Source: Burkholderiaceae bacterium (GTDB lineage Bacteria; Pseudomonadota; Gammaproteobacteria; Burkholderiales; Burkholderiaceae). Taken from it: a DNA stretch of 7,090 nucleotides. Each line of letters opens with the position of its first letter. Position 1 is the first letter of the stretch. Both the position numbers and the translations under genes were made by a program. The notes under the pieces were generated by a model. It was not told where the DNA came from. It was given only the letters and a program-made list of their open reading frames with translations, and did not search any database. Of this stretch, positions 1-5,485 are shown one piece after another. The DNA lies in the NCBI GenBank assembly GCA_947372155.1, contig CANBSM010000099.1, positions 1-7,090 of the forward strand. The letters are read 5' to 3'.

Positions 1-1013
1 ACTAAGCTTAAGAAGAGATATTCCAAGAAGATGATGATATGAACTATCCCTTGTAAAAGGGTGGTTCTGCCAATCGCGAGTGTTAAAGCTCCGATAAAGA
101 ATGACAGATACATTAGTGTCATATTTAGATCGCTAATACCTAGGCTTAGTGGGAGATTAAAGAAGATCGCAATGGCTGCAACCGTCGGAATGGTTAAGCC
201 AATGCTGGCTAAAGCCGAACCCAAAGCTAAGTTCAAACTGCTTTGCAAGCGATTGGCCTTAGCCGCTCTAACAGCCGCAAAGCCCTCTGGCATTAATACC
301 AACAGCGCAATCGCAATACCCACAATCGTTTTGGGTGCGCCTGCAGCTGCAACACCGCGCTCAATGGCGGGGCTGAGTAGCTCTGCAAGCCCAACTACTG
401 TTATTAGGGATAGCAATAACAGAACGCCACTAACTGCCGTCTTCAGTCCGCTGGGCTTTTGAGCATGAACGTTACTATCTGTTTTCTTATCCACCCTCTT
501 CGGCAGGTAGTAGTCGCGATGACTAACTGTTTGGAAGAATAAAAATGCAATGTAAAGCGCAAATGAAGCTATGCCTGCAAAAGCAAGCTGGCTCTTTGTG
601 AAGTCTGGCCCAGGTGTGCTGATAGTCACAATTGGCATGACCAAAATAAAAGTAGCCAATGCAGTTAATACCGCCAATGCTGAATTGGTGCCCTCATTAC
701 GGAAAGTCATCTCGTGATGCGTTAAGCCACCCATAAAAATACAGAGGCCAATCACACCGTTGATCACAATCATGACCGTCGCAAACACTGCATCCCTGGC
801 AATGAACTCAGATCCTTCGTGACCAGTGAGCATCATGGAGATGATGAGTGACACTTCAATAATAGTGACGCTAATGGACAGTATCAAGGTGCCAAATGGT
901 TCACCGGTTTTATGAGCAATCACTTCAGCATGGTGAACGGCTGAGAGAACTGCTCCAATCAGCGTTACGCTCATGAGCGCGATGAACCAAGTTTGGCTGA
1001 GTAAGTTAGTCAT
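1..1013 (-). CDS. chaA: ChaA-type calcium/sodium(potassium):proton antiporter, 3'-truncated by window edge
   Basis: This is an inner-membrane cation/proton exchanger of the CaCA superfamily; ChaA exports Ca2+, Na+ or K+ in exchange for protons. I translated 337 codons from ATG at 1013 with no stop before the left edge. The protein is highly hydrophobic, with many membrane segments. It shows the two inverted family repeats: HAEVIAHKTGEPFGT (about residues 28-42) followed by ITIIEVSL-like text with Glu53, and LMPEGFAA (about 240-247) followed by a second ALGSALASIGLTIP stretch. A polar linker near residues 160-185 separates the halves. The last visible segment (GRTTLLQG and a hydrophobic tail) aligns from memory with the very end of E. 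coli ChaA, so only a few residues should be missing. An in-frame TAA lies just upstream of the ATG with no other ATG between, which fixes the start; it gives an N terminus about 30 residues shorter than E. coli ChaA. No good Shine-Dalgarno is visible. It is divergent from cbiX. Confidence 0.9.
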   Translation of the reverse strand, partial: MTNLLSQTWFIALMSVTLIGAVLSAVHHAEVIAHKTGEPFGTLILSISVTIIEVSLIISMMLTGHEGSEFIARDAVFATVMIVINGVIGLCIFMGGLTHHEMTFRNEGTNSALAVLTALATFILVMPIVTISTPGPDFTKSQLAFAGIASFALYIAFLFFQTVSHRDYYLPKRVDKKTDSNVHAQKPSGLKTAVSGVLLLLSLITVVGLAELLSPAIERGVAAAGAPKTIVGIAIALLVLMPEGFAAVRAAKANRLQSSLNLALGSALASIGLTIPTVAAIAIFFNLPLSLGISDLNMTLMYLSFFIGALTLAIGRTTLLQGIVHIIIFLEYLFLSL

Positions 1014-1088
1014 AGGCTGTCTGATCTCATCTTCAAAATAAGGTTAAGCTATCGGATAAAGCATATTAATGAGAGTGTATAGCCATCT

Positions 1089-1451
1089 ATGAAAGCCATT
1101 ATCTTATTTGGGCACGGAGCCCGCGATAGCCGCTGGCGTGAGCCTTTTGATCGCCTGGCTGCCTTATGGCAAGAGCAGCATCCTGCCACCCCTGTGGAAC
1201 TCGCTTTTTTAGAAATGATGCAGCCTTCATTGGAAGAGGCGGTTGCCAGTCTGAGCGCTAAAGGTGCTACTGAATTGACTATCGTGCCAGTTTTCTTTGG
1301 ACAGGGCGGCCACTTACGAAATGACTTTCCAGTTTTACTAGAAGAGTGCGGGGGTAAATTCCCCAGCGTGACATTAAGTGCTACGCCGGCCGTTGGTGAG
1401 GATTTGGCTGTCTTGCAAGCGATTATTGAATTTGGCGCAAGAAGCACTTAG
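1089..1451 (+). CDS. cbiX: Small CbiX-type sirohydrochlorin chelatase
   Basis: This 120-residue cytosolic enzyme is a single-domain (CbiX-S/SirB-like) chelatase that inserts Co2+ or Fe2+ into sirohydrochlorin. The N-terminal GHGARD (residues 8-13) carries the metal-binding His9. The family's second His lies in FGQGGHLRND (about 73-82), preceded by the typical VPVF strand. The length fits the short form, which works as a homodimer, whereas the long forms are tandem fusions. Siroheme is the cofactor of the CysI encoded nearby and SUMT is present too, so ferrochelation for siroheme is the likelier job than cobalamin synthesis; this is inference. The ATG at 1089 is preceded only by a weak GAGAG at 1071-1075. 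It is transcribed away from chaA. No classical terminator follows, only the palindrome at 1469-1484. Confidence 0.88.
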   Translation: MKAIILFGHGARDSRWREPFDRLAALWQEQHPATPVELAFLEMMQPSLEEAVASLSAKGATELTIVPVFFGQGGHLRNDFPVLLEECGGKFPSVTLSATPAVGEDLAVLQAIIEFGARST

Positions 1452-1468
1452 TTTGTTTGAGGCAATTG

Positions 1469-1484
1469 GGTCTTAATTAAGACC
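1469..1484. repeat. Perfect 16-bp palindrome between cbiX and higB
   Basis: GGTCTTAATTAAGACC is its own reverse complement. As RNA it would form a 6-bp stem with an AATT loop, but the following bases (TTGCTAAAT) are not a U-tract, so it is a poor intrinsic terminator. As DNA it could be a site for a dimeric regulator. It lies 17 bases after the cbiX stop and immediately abuts the candidate higBA -35 element. The function is unknown; the symmetry is seen directly. Confidence 0.5.
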
Positions 1485-1513
1485 TTGCTAAATGTAATGA
1501 TATACATTACAGT
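1485..1513 (+). promoter_or_regulatory. Candidate higBA promoter
   Basis: TTGCTA at 1485-1490 (4 of 6 to the sigma-70 -35 consensus) lies 17 bases before TACAGT at 1508-1513 (4 of 6 to the -10). An alternative -10 is TACAAT at 1528-1533 (5 of 6) with ATTACA at 1506-1511 as its -35. Either choice is buried in the two inverted repeats, as expected for a toxin-antitoxin promoter repressed by its own antitoxin. Which one is used cannot be settled by reading. Confidence 0.4.
1493..1511. promoter_or_regulatory. Inverted repeat O1, likely HigA operator
   Basis: TGTAATG-ATATA-CATTACA has perfect 7-bp arms around a 5-bp spacer. It overlaps the candidate promoter spacer and -10. HigA-type antitoxins bind such short palindromes to repress their own operon; assignment to this HigA is inference from position and symmetry. 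Confidence 0.65.
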
Positions 1514-1531
1514 GTAATTAAATACATTACA
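1513..1531. promoter_or_regulatory. Inverted repeat O2, likely second HigA operator
   Basis: TGTAATT-AAATA-CATTACA repeats the O1 pattern, with 6 paired positions in each arm and one innermost mismatch. The centres of O1 and O2 are 20 bp apart, close to two helical turns, so two dimers could bind on the same DNA face and cooperate. O2 ends 27 bases before the higB start. Confidence 0.62.
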
Positions 1532-1558
1532 ATAAGAGATTGAGTATTAGGGGTGTTA

Positions 1559-1837
1559 ATGATCCAATCTTTTAGTCATCGAGGTTTAGGGCTCTTTTTT
1601 TCAAAAGGAAGTTACAAGGCAATCCCAGCGCAGCATGCCGCTCGCCTGATTCGCATGCTGGATAGGTTGGATGCAGCAGTTATTCCTGAGGATATGGATT
1701 TGCCGGGCTATCGCTTTCATCAGCTGCAGGGTAAAAGAAAAAAGACCTTTGCTGTACTTGTTTCTGGTAACTGGCGGCTGACATTTAAATTTGATGGTGA
1801 AAATGCAGTATATGTAGATTTGGAGGATTATCACTAA
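1559..1837 (+). CDS. higB: HigB-family mRNA interferase toxin
   Basis: This is a 92-residue RelE-superfamily toxin of the HigB type (old name: plasmid maintenance killer protein), which cleaves mRNA on the ribosome. It starts MIQSFSHRGL and contains the family blocks EDMDLPGYRFHQLQG (44-58), SGNWRLTF (69-76) and the C-terminal VDLEDYH (86-92). His54, Asn71, Asp90, Tyr91 and His92 fall at the numbers known from the Proteus HigB enzyme, so the active site looks intact. Position 57 is Gln where many relatives have Lys. I chose ATG at 1559 over GTG at 1553: AGGGG at 1549-1553 is a well-placed Shine-Dalgarno (5-base spacing) for the ATG but would overlap the GTG, and 92 residues is the usual length. 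The stop shares one base with the higA start (TAATG), giving translational coupling in the toxin-first order typical of hig. Confidence 0.9.
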   Translation: MIQSFSHRGLGLFFSKGSYKAIPAQHAARLIRMLDRLDAAVIPEDMDLPGYRFHQLQGKRKKTFAVLVSGNWRLTFKFDGENAVYVDLEDYH

Positions 1838-2172
1838 TGAAGAAATTAATGAAGAGTTTAAGAAATATAAATCGTAGGCCTACGCATCCCGGAGAAATTC
1901 TCCGTGAAGATGTATTGCCGGCTCTTGGCGTTACTCAAGCGGTTCTTGCAAGTCACCTAGGGGTGAGTCGCCTTACTGTTTCAGAGATCCTGCATGAGAA
2001 AAGAGGTATTAGCGCAGAAATGGCCGTACGCATCGCGCGAGTGATTGGCGGAACACCTCAGAGTTGGCTGCACATGCAAGAGGCAGTTGATATTTGGGAG
2101 GTGGAGCAAAAATTCCAGCAGCATCCAGAATTGGCACCCACTGCCATTACCTTATTGGCGCTTGCGGCGTAA
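1837..2172 (+). CDS. higA: HigA-family antitoxin, XRE helix-turn-helix
   Basis: This 111-residue antitoxin and autorepressor pairs with the HigB encoded just upstream. The signature HPGEILREDVLPALG (17-31) is followed by an XRE/Cro helix-turn-helix at about 33-59 (TQAVLASHLGVS, then LTVSEILHEKRGIS), and then the family text MAVRIARVIGG and SWLHMQ. The C-terminal 30 residues carry no recognised motif. The start at 1837 overlaps the toxin stop by one base and has GGAGGA at 1822-1827, 9 bases upstream; a second in-frame ATG at 1849 is possible. HigA proteins neutralise HigB by direct binding and repress the operon through palindromes such as those at 1493-1531. The gene ends 10 bases from the convergent cobA stop, with no clear terminator between. 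Confidence 0.92.
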   Translation: MKKLMKSLRNINRRPTHPGEILREDVLPALGVTQAVLASHLGVSRLTVSEILHEKRGISAEMAVRIARVIGGTPQSWLHMQEAVDIWEVEQKFQQHPELAPTAITLLALAA

Positions 2173-2182
2173 AGAGTTTGTA

Positions 2183-3016
2183 TTAAGCTGCTTTGCTCTT
2201 TGGAATAGTTGGAGCCACAAAAGTTAAGGTTGAATCGTTTGGCACCTGTTTATTGCTTATGTTGCGCTCTGCAAGTGCCTCACCAATCATGATGAGCGCA
2301 GGCGAGCTGCTATCAAACCACTGATCTGCTTTGCCAGCAGCCAATTCTTCCAGGGTGCTAGTCCATAAACGCTCACGTGGAGTGCTCACCGCTTCTAGAA
2401 TTTGTACAGGAGTATTACCGCTTTGGTTAGGGCTTTGCTCAATCAATTGCTGCGCAATACGTGCTGCATCTTTGCGACCCATGTAATATACCAGGGTATC
2501 GGCAGTAGGATTGGAGATCGGCTGTCCAGGAGCCACATTTTCAGCGCCCTGGGCTAAGGTGACAAAGGCCACACTACGCGATACACCACGCAATGTTAGT
2601 GATTGCTGAATGCTTGCCGCACCAGCAAGCGCTGCAGTAATGCCAGGCACTACCTCAACTTCAATGCCGGCCGCTTTGAGAGTCTGAATTTCTTCATCGG
2701 CACGACCAAAGAGCATCGGATCACCGCCTTTGAGGCGCACAATGATTTGGTGCTTTTGTGCTGCATCTACCAAGCGCTTATTAATGAAATGCTGTGCTGA
2801 AGATAGCTTGCCGCAACGCTTACCTACTTCGATCTTCTCAGCTTGTGGACAGAGTTTCAGCATCTCTGGATCAACCAGGGCATCGAAGAATACGATGTCA
2901 GCCTTCTCCAAAAGCTTAGCGCCGCGCAGAGTAATGAGATCTACTGCACCTGGGCCAGCACCTACTAAATACACTTTTCCAAGCGTATTGTTGTTATTGG
3001 TAGAAACTTTAGTCAT
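2183..3016 (-). CDS. cobA: Uroporphyrinogen-III C-methyltransferase (SUMT)
   Basis: SUMT uses two S-adenosylmethionine molecules to methylate uroporphyrinogen III at C2 and C7, giving precorrin-2, the entry to siroheme and cobalamin. The 277-residue protein has the family blocks in order: VGAGPGAVDLITLRG (18-32, SAM-binding loop), VGKRCGK (64-70), RLKGGDPMLFGR (94-105), VVPGITAALAGAA (122-134), YYMG (177-180) and a C-terminal PALIMIGE. The usual PLTHRG block reads SLTLRG (139-144), with Leu in place of His. It is a free-standing SUMT with no CysG-type dehydrogenase/chelatase domain. A Thr/Asn-rich leader (residues 4-11) precedes the fold. It is the third gene of the minus-strand operon, 12 bases after the DUF934 stop, with no strong Shine-Dalgarno, so coupling with the upstream gene is likely. 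Its position next to cysI points to siroheme supply. Confidence 0.93.
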   Translation of the reverse strand: MTKVSTNNNNTLGKVYLVGAGPGAVDLITLRGAKLLEKADIVFFDALVDPEMLKLCPQAEKIEVGKRCGKLSSAQHFINKRLVDAAQKHQIIVRLKGGDPMLFGRADEEIQTLKAAGIEVEVVPGITAALAGAASIQQSLTLRGVSRSVAFVTLAQGAENVAPGQPISNPTADTLVYYMGRKDAARIAQQLIEQSPNQSGNTPVQILEAVSTPRERLWTSTLEELAAGKADQWFDSSSPALIMIGEALAERNISNKQVPNDSTLTFVAPTIPKSKAA

Positions 3017-3028
3017 GTTTTCTGTTGC

Positions 3029-3595
3029 TTACACGCTTAAAGTGGCGCGTTTATCTCGCCAGCTATTTTGAGTAGTCACTGTATACAAAGCAAATTGCTT
3101 CAAGGCAACATCTAGGTTTTGATCAGGGCGCAAAGCAAAGCTATCAAAGCCAACACGTGCGCCTTGTAAGAGTTGATCAATGAGTACATCACCAATTGCA
3201 CGAATCTCACCCTGCCAGGCAAAGCGATCACGCAATAGGGCGGCTGTACTAAAGCTTCTGCCATCTCTAAAAATGGGGAAGTGCGCAGCCATTAAAGGCC
3301 ATACCTTTTTGCCTGCTTCAATCACATCGGCGTGTTTGAGGATGTCATCATCAGTGGCAAACCAAACACCAATTTGGCCGGCTTTTGCACGGGCTTCGAT
3401 ATCACTTTCGTGGTGATGCTCTATCCACCAAGTAAATGGCACCAATATCTTATGGGTGCCATACTCAGGATCGGGCAATCCACCTTCATCTTGGCTGCCA
3501 CTCCACACTTGCCATTCATTGGGGGAAAGTGAAGGTTTACCACCTTTTGGAAAATGCAAAATCTCTGGATGAGAGCTAAGGTTAATTTGGTTCAT
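3029..3595 (-). CDS. DUF934 protein, sulfite-reductase-associated
   Basis: This 188-residue soluble protein has no signal peptide. It matches the DUF934 family (COG3749, annotated as an oxidoreductase probably involved in sulfite reduction) by its hallmark blocks: FPIFRDGRSFSTAALLRDR (106-124), GEIRAIGDVLIDQL (129-142) and RVGFDSF (147-153), plus GVWF at about 76-79. Its biochemical role is not established as far as I know; the family nearly always sits next to a single-subunit CysI, so a role in electron delivery, assembly or substrate handling is inferred from context. I see no cysteine ligand pattern or nucleotide-binding motif, so a redox function is not supported by the sequence alone. 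A histidine cluster lies at 60-62 (EHHHES). The start overlaps the cysI stop by four bases (ATGA), indicating translational coupling. Confidence 0.88.
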   Translation of the reverse strand: MNQINLSSHPEILHFPKGGKPSLSPNEWQVWSGSQDEGGLPDPEYGTHKILVPFTWWIEHHHESDIEARAKAGQIGVWFATDDDILKHADVIEAGKKVWPLMAAHFPIFRDGRSFSTAALLRDRFAWQGEIRAIGDVLIDQLLQGARVGFDSFALRPDQNLDVALKQFALYTVTTQNSWRDKRATLSV

Positions 3596-5304
3596 GATGC
3601 TTCTCCAGAAACTACTTGAACGCCTTTTTCTTTTTTCTTTGCATTTTTATAGGCCGCCTCTTTAAATGGTGTTACCCCTATGCGACGATAGGTCTCAATG
3701 AAAGGCTCATCGCCATTACGCTCGCCTACATAAGTGTTGATTACATTGGTAATGACGTCTGGAATTTCATCAGCATAGAAAGAAGGCCCAATCACTTTGC
3801 CAATCGAGGCATTGTTACCTTGCTCACCACCCAAAGTGATTTGATACCACTCTTCGCCATCTTTATCGACACCGAGCACACCGATATTGCCAACGTGGTG
3901 ATGACCGCAGGAGTTAATGCAGCCAGAGATATTCAGGCTGATGTCGCCCAAATCAAATAAATAATCTAAATCATCAAAGCGCTCTTGAATCGCTTTGGCA
4001 ATAGGCAATGACTTTGCATTAGCCAGGGAGCAGAAATCACCACCAGGACAGGCAATGATGTCGGTTAATAGGCCAACGTTAGGTAAAGCAACTTTCTGCT
4101 TCTTAGCTTCTTGCCAGAGTTCAGATAATTTGTCTTGCTCAACATCGGCCAATACCAAGTTTTGCTCATGAGTGACACGCAACTCACCAAAACTGTATTG
4201 ATCAGAAAGATCAGCAATGGCATTCATCTGCGCAGTGGTAGCATCACCCGGCGCTACTGTGCCATGAGGTTTGAGTGACAGAATCACGCTGGCATAACCT
4301 GCCACTTGGTGTGGTTTGACATTACGCTCTAACCAACGTGCAAATGCTGCTCGGTCGGTTTCAGCGGCAGCATTAATAATCTGTTTATTGGTTAATGCTG
4401 GCAATGCTTTGTAGGCAGGCTTTGTAAAATGCTTGGCAACACGATCCCACTCAGATTGAGTAAAGTTATCGTCACCATCTTTAATGTACGCCCATTCACC
4501 TTCAACTTGACGTGCGAATTCTTCTGGTCCTAAGGCCTTCACCAAAATCTTGATACGGGCTTTATAGAGGTTGTCTCTTCTGCCAAAGCGGTTGTATACG
4601 CGTAGTAAAGCAGTGAGATAGCTTGGCAGCACATTCCATGGGAGCTCTTGTTTAATCAGGGATCCAAGAATCGGGGTGCGACCCATGCCGCCGCCTGCAT
4701 AGATGTCAGCCGTTAATTGGCCAGCAGCATTTTTCTTAAGTTCAATGCCAACGTCATGACACAGTAATACAGTGCGATCTTCTTTAGCGCCATTCACTGC
4801 AAACTTAAATTTACGCGGTAAGTGTGCAAACTCTGGATGCAGTGTTGACCACTGACGCAATAGCTCGCAAATCGGGCGAGTATCTACATACTCATCTGCA
4901 GCAACGCCAGCAAAGGCATCGCTTGTGATGTTACGAATACAGTTGCCCGATGTTTGAATTGCATGCATCTCTACTTTGGCAAGCTCAGCCAAGATATCGG
5001 GAGTATCTTCTAGTGTTACCCAGTTGTATTGAATATTCTGGCGCGTTGTGAAGTGGCCATAACCACGGTCATACTTTTCAGAGATGAGCGCCAGAGTGCG
5101 TAATTGTTTGGCGCTAAATAAGCCATAAGGGATGGCAACGCGCAGCATGTAAGCGTGCCGTTGGTGATACAAGCCGTTTTGTAGGCGCAGGGGGCGGAAT
5201 TCTTCTTCGGCCAGAGTTCCGTCTAAACGTCGGGCAACTTGGTCGCGGAATTGGGCAACCCGTTGATCTACAAGGGTTTGGTCAATGGCATCGTATTTAT
5301 ACAT
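3592..5304 (-). CDS. cysI: Siroheme [4Fe-4S] sulfite/nitrite reductase, beta-type hemoprotein
   Basis: This cytosolic hemoprotein catalyses six-electron reduction of sulfite to sulfide, or of nitrite to ammonia in relatives. The 570-residue protein has two ferredoxin-like and two siroheme/4Fe-4S half domains. The N-terminal block FRPLRLQNGLYHQRHAYMLR and GHFTTRQNIQYNW, with SGNCIRN further on, match the first repeat. The cluster ligands are visible as Cys419-x5-Cys425 (ACPGGDFCSLANA) and Cys462-x3-Cys466 (SGCINSCGHHH). The MYKYDAIDQTLVDQRV start is family-typical although no Shine-Dalgarno precedes ATG 5304. Assimilatory sulfite reduction is the likelier role because DUF934 and SUMT follow in the operon; I cannot exclude nitrite as substrate. 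No flavoprotein partner (cysJ) is present, so the electron donor is probably a ferredoxin or another protein. Transcription must begin in the AT-rich gap to the right. Confidence 0.93.
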   Translation of the reverse strand: MYKYDAIDQTLVDQRVAQFRDQVARRLDGTLAEEEFRPLRLQNGLYHQRHAYMLRVAIPYGLFSAKQLRTLALISEKYDRGYGHFTTRQNIQYNWVTLEDTPDILAELAKVEMHAIQTSGNCIRNITSDAFAGVAADEYVDTRPICELLRQWSTLHPEFAHLPRKFKFAVNGAKEDRTVLLCHDVGIELKKNAAGQLTADIYAGGGMGRTPILGSLIKQELPWNVLPSYLTALLRVYNRFGRRDNLYKARIKILVKALGPEEFARQVEGEWAYIKDGDDNFTQSEWDRVAKHFTKPAYKALPALTNKQIINAAAETDRAAFARWLERNVKPHQVAGYASVILSLKPHGTVAPGDATTAQMNAIADLSDQYSFGELRVTHEQNLVLADVEQDKLSELWQEAKKQKVALPNVGLLTDIIACPGGDFCSLANAKSLPIAKAIQERFDDLDYLFDLGDISLNISGCINSCGHHHVGNIGVLGVDKDGEEWYQITLGGEQGNNASIGKVIGPSFYADEIPDVITNVINTYVGERNGDEPFIETYRRIGVTPFKEAAYKNAKKKEKGVQVVSGEAS

Positions 5305-5353
5305 AAGATTGCTATTGTCATATTTGATAGATATTTCTACAAATAATTAAAAG

Positions 5354-5382
5354 TTGATTCTATATATATAAATAGATATAAA
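5354..5382 (+). promoter_or_regulatory. Candidate sigma-70 promoter for the serine hydrolase gene
   Basis: TTGATT (5354-5359, 4 of 6) and TATAAA (5377-5382, 5 of 6) are 17 bases apart, predicting a start near 5389 and a leader of about 95 bases. It is the best plus-strand match in the gap. AT-rich DNA produces chance matches, hence moderate confidence. Confidence 0.5.
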
Positions 5383-5474
5383 AGAGTCTAATTTGGTCGT
5401 TTTTCTCAAAAGTCTGCTTCAATAGGCTCAGAGGGATAAAAAAGCCCCAGGTAGTGCATTAAATAAACAATAGC

Positions 5475-5478
5475 GGAG
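5475..5478 (+). promoter_or_regulatory. Ribosome binding site of the serine hydrolase gene
   Basis: GGAG lies 7 bases before ATG 5486 and supports that start, which also gives a complete signal peptide. Confidence 0.7.
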
Positions 5479-5485
5479 ACAAAAG

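Larger units (their letters stand above)
5305..5485. promoter_or_regulatory. Divergent control region between cysI and the serine hydrolase gene
   Basis: These 181 bases are clearly more AT-rich than the flanking genes, especially 5341-5385 with a TA-alternating run. They must hold the promoter of the minus-strand cysI operon and that of the plus-strand hydrolase. The octamer ATAGATAT occurs at 5327-5334 and 5372-5379. Reading leftward, the best cysI promoter candidate is weak (TAGACT, 16 bases, TATATA), which would suit an activator-dependent promoter; a CysB-type LysR regulator is the obvious suspect, but I see no definite box. Confidence 0.5.

Noticed and set aside
61..462. Plus-strand 133-residue open frame
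   Set aside because: It is antisense to the clearly coding chaA gene; its low-complexity Ala/Ser/Pro-rich product has no family pattern.
1032..1060. TTCAAA...GATAAA as a cbiX promoter
   Set aside because: Both elements match only 4 of 6 and nothing else supports them, so it was not listed as a feature.
1049..1447. Minus-strand 132-residue open frame opposite cbiX
   Set aside because: It covers the same bases as cbiX, whose product has clear chelatase motifs; the antisense product is Ser/Cys/Lys-rich and unmotivated.
1553..1558. GTG at 1553 as the higB start
   Set aside because: The AGGGG Shine-Dalgarno would overlap this codon, and the ATG at 1559 gives the canonical 92-residue HigB with catalytic residues at standard numbers.
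2171..2201. Possible hairpin AAAGAG / CTCTTT in the higA-cobA convergence
   Set aside because: Only six A/T-rich pairs around a 19-base loop and no T-run; too weak to call a bidirectional terminator.
2730..3071. Plus-strand 113-residue open frame opposite cobA
   Set aside because: It is antisense to conserved SUMT motifs and has no ribosome site or recognisable domain.
3616..3960. Plus-strand 114-residue open frame opposite cysI
   Set aside because: It is antisense to the cysI segment encoding the cluster ligands; its hydrophobic start arises from complementing Lys-rich codons.
5360..5385. TA-alternating tract as an origin, att site or simple repeat
   Set aside because: The TA run is short and irregular, with no DnaA boxes, iterons or flanking repeats; promoter AT-richness explains it.
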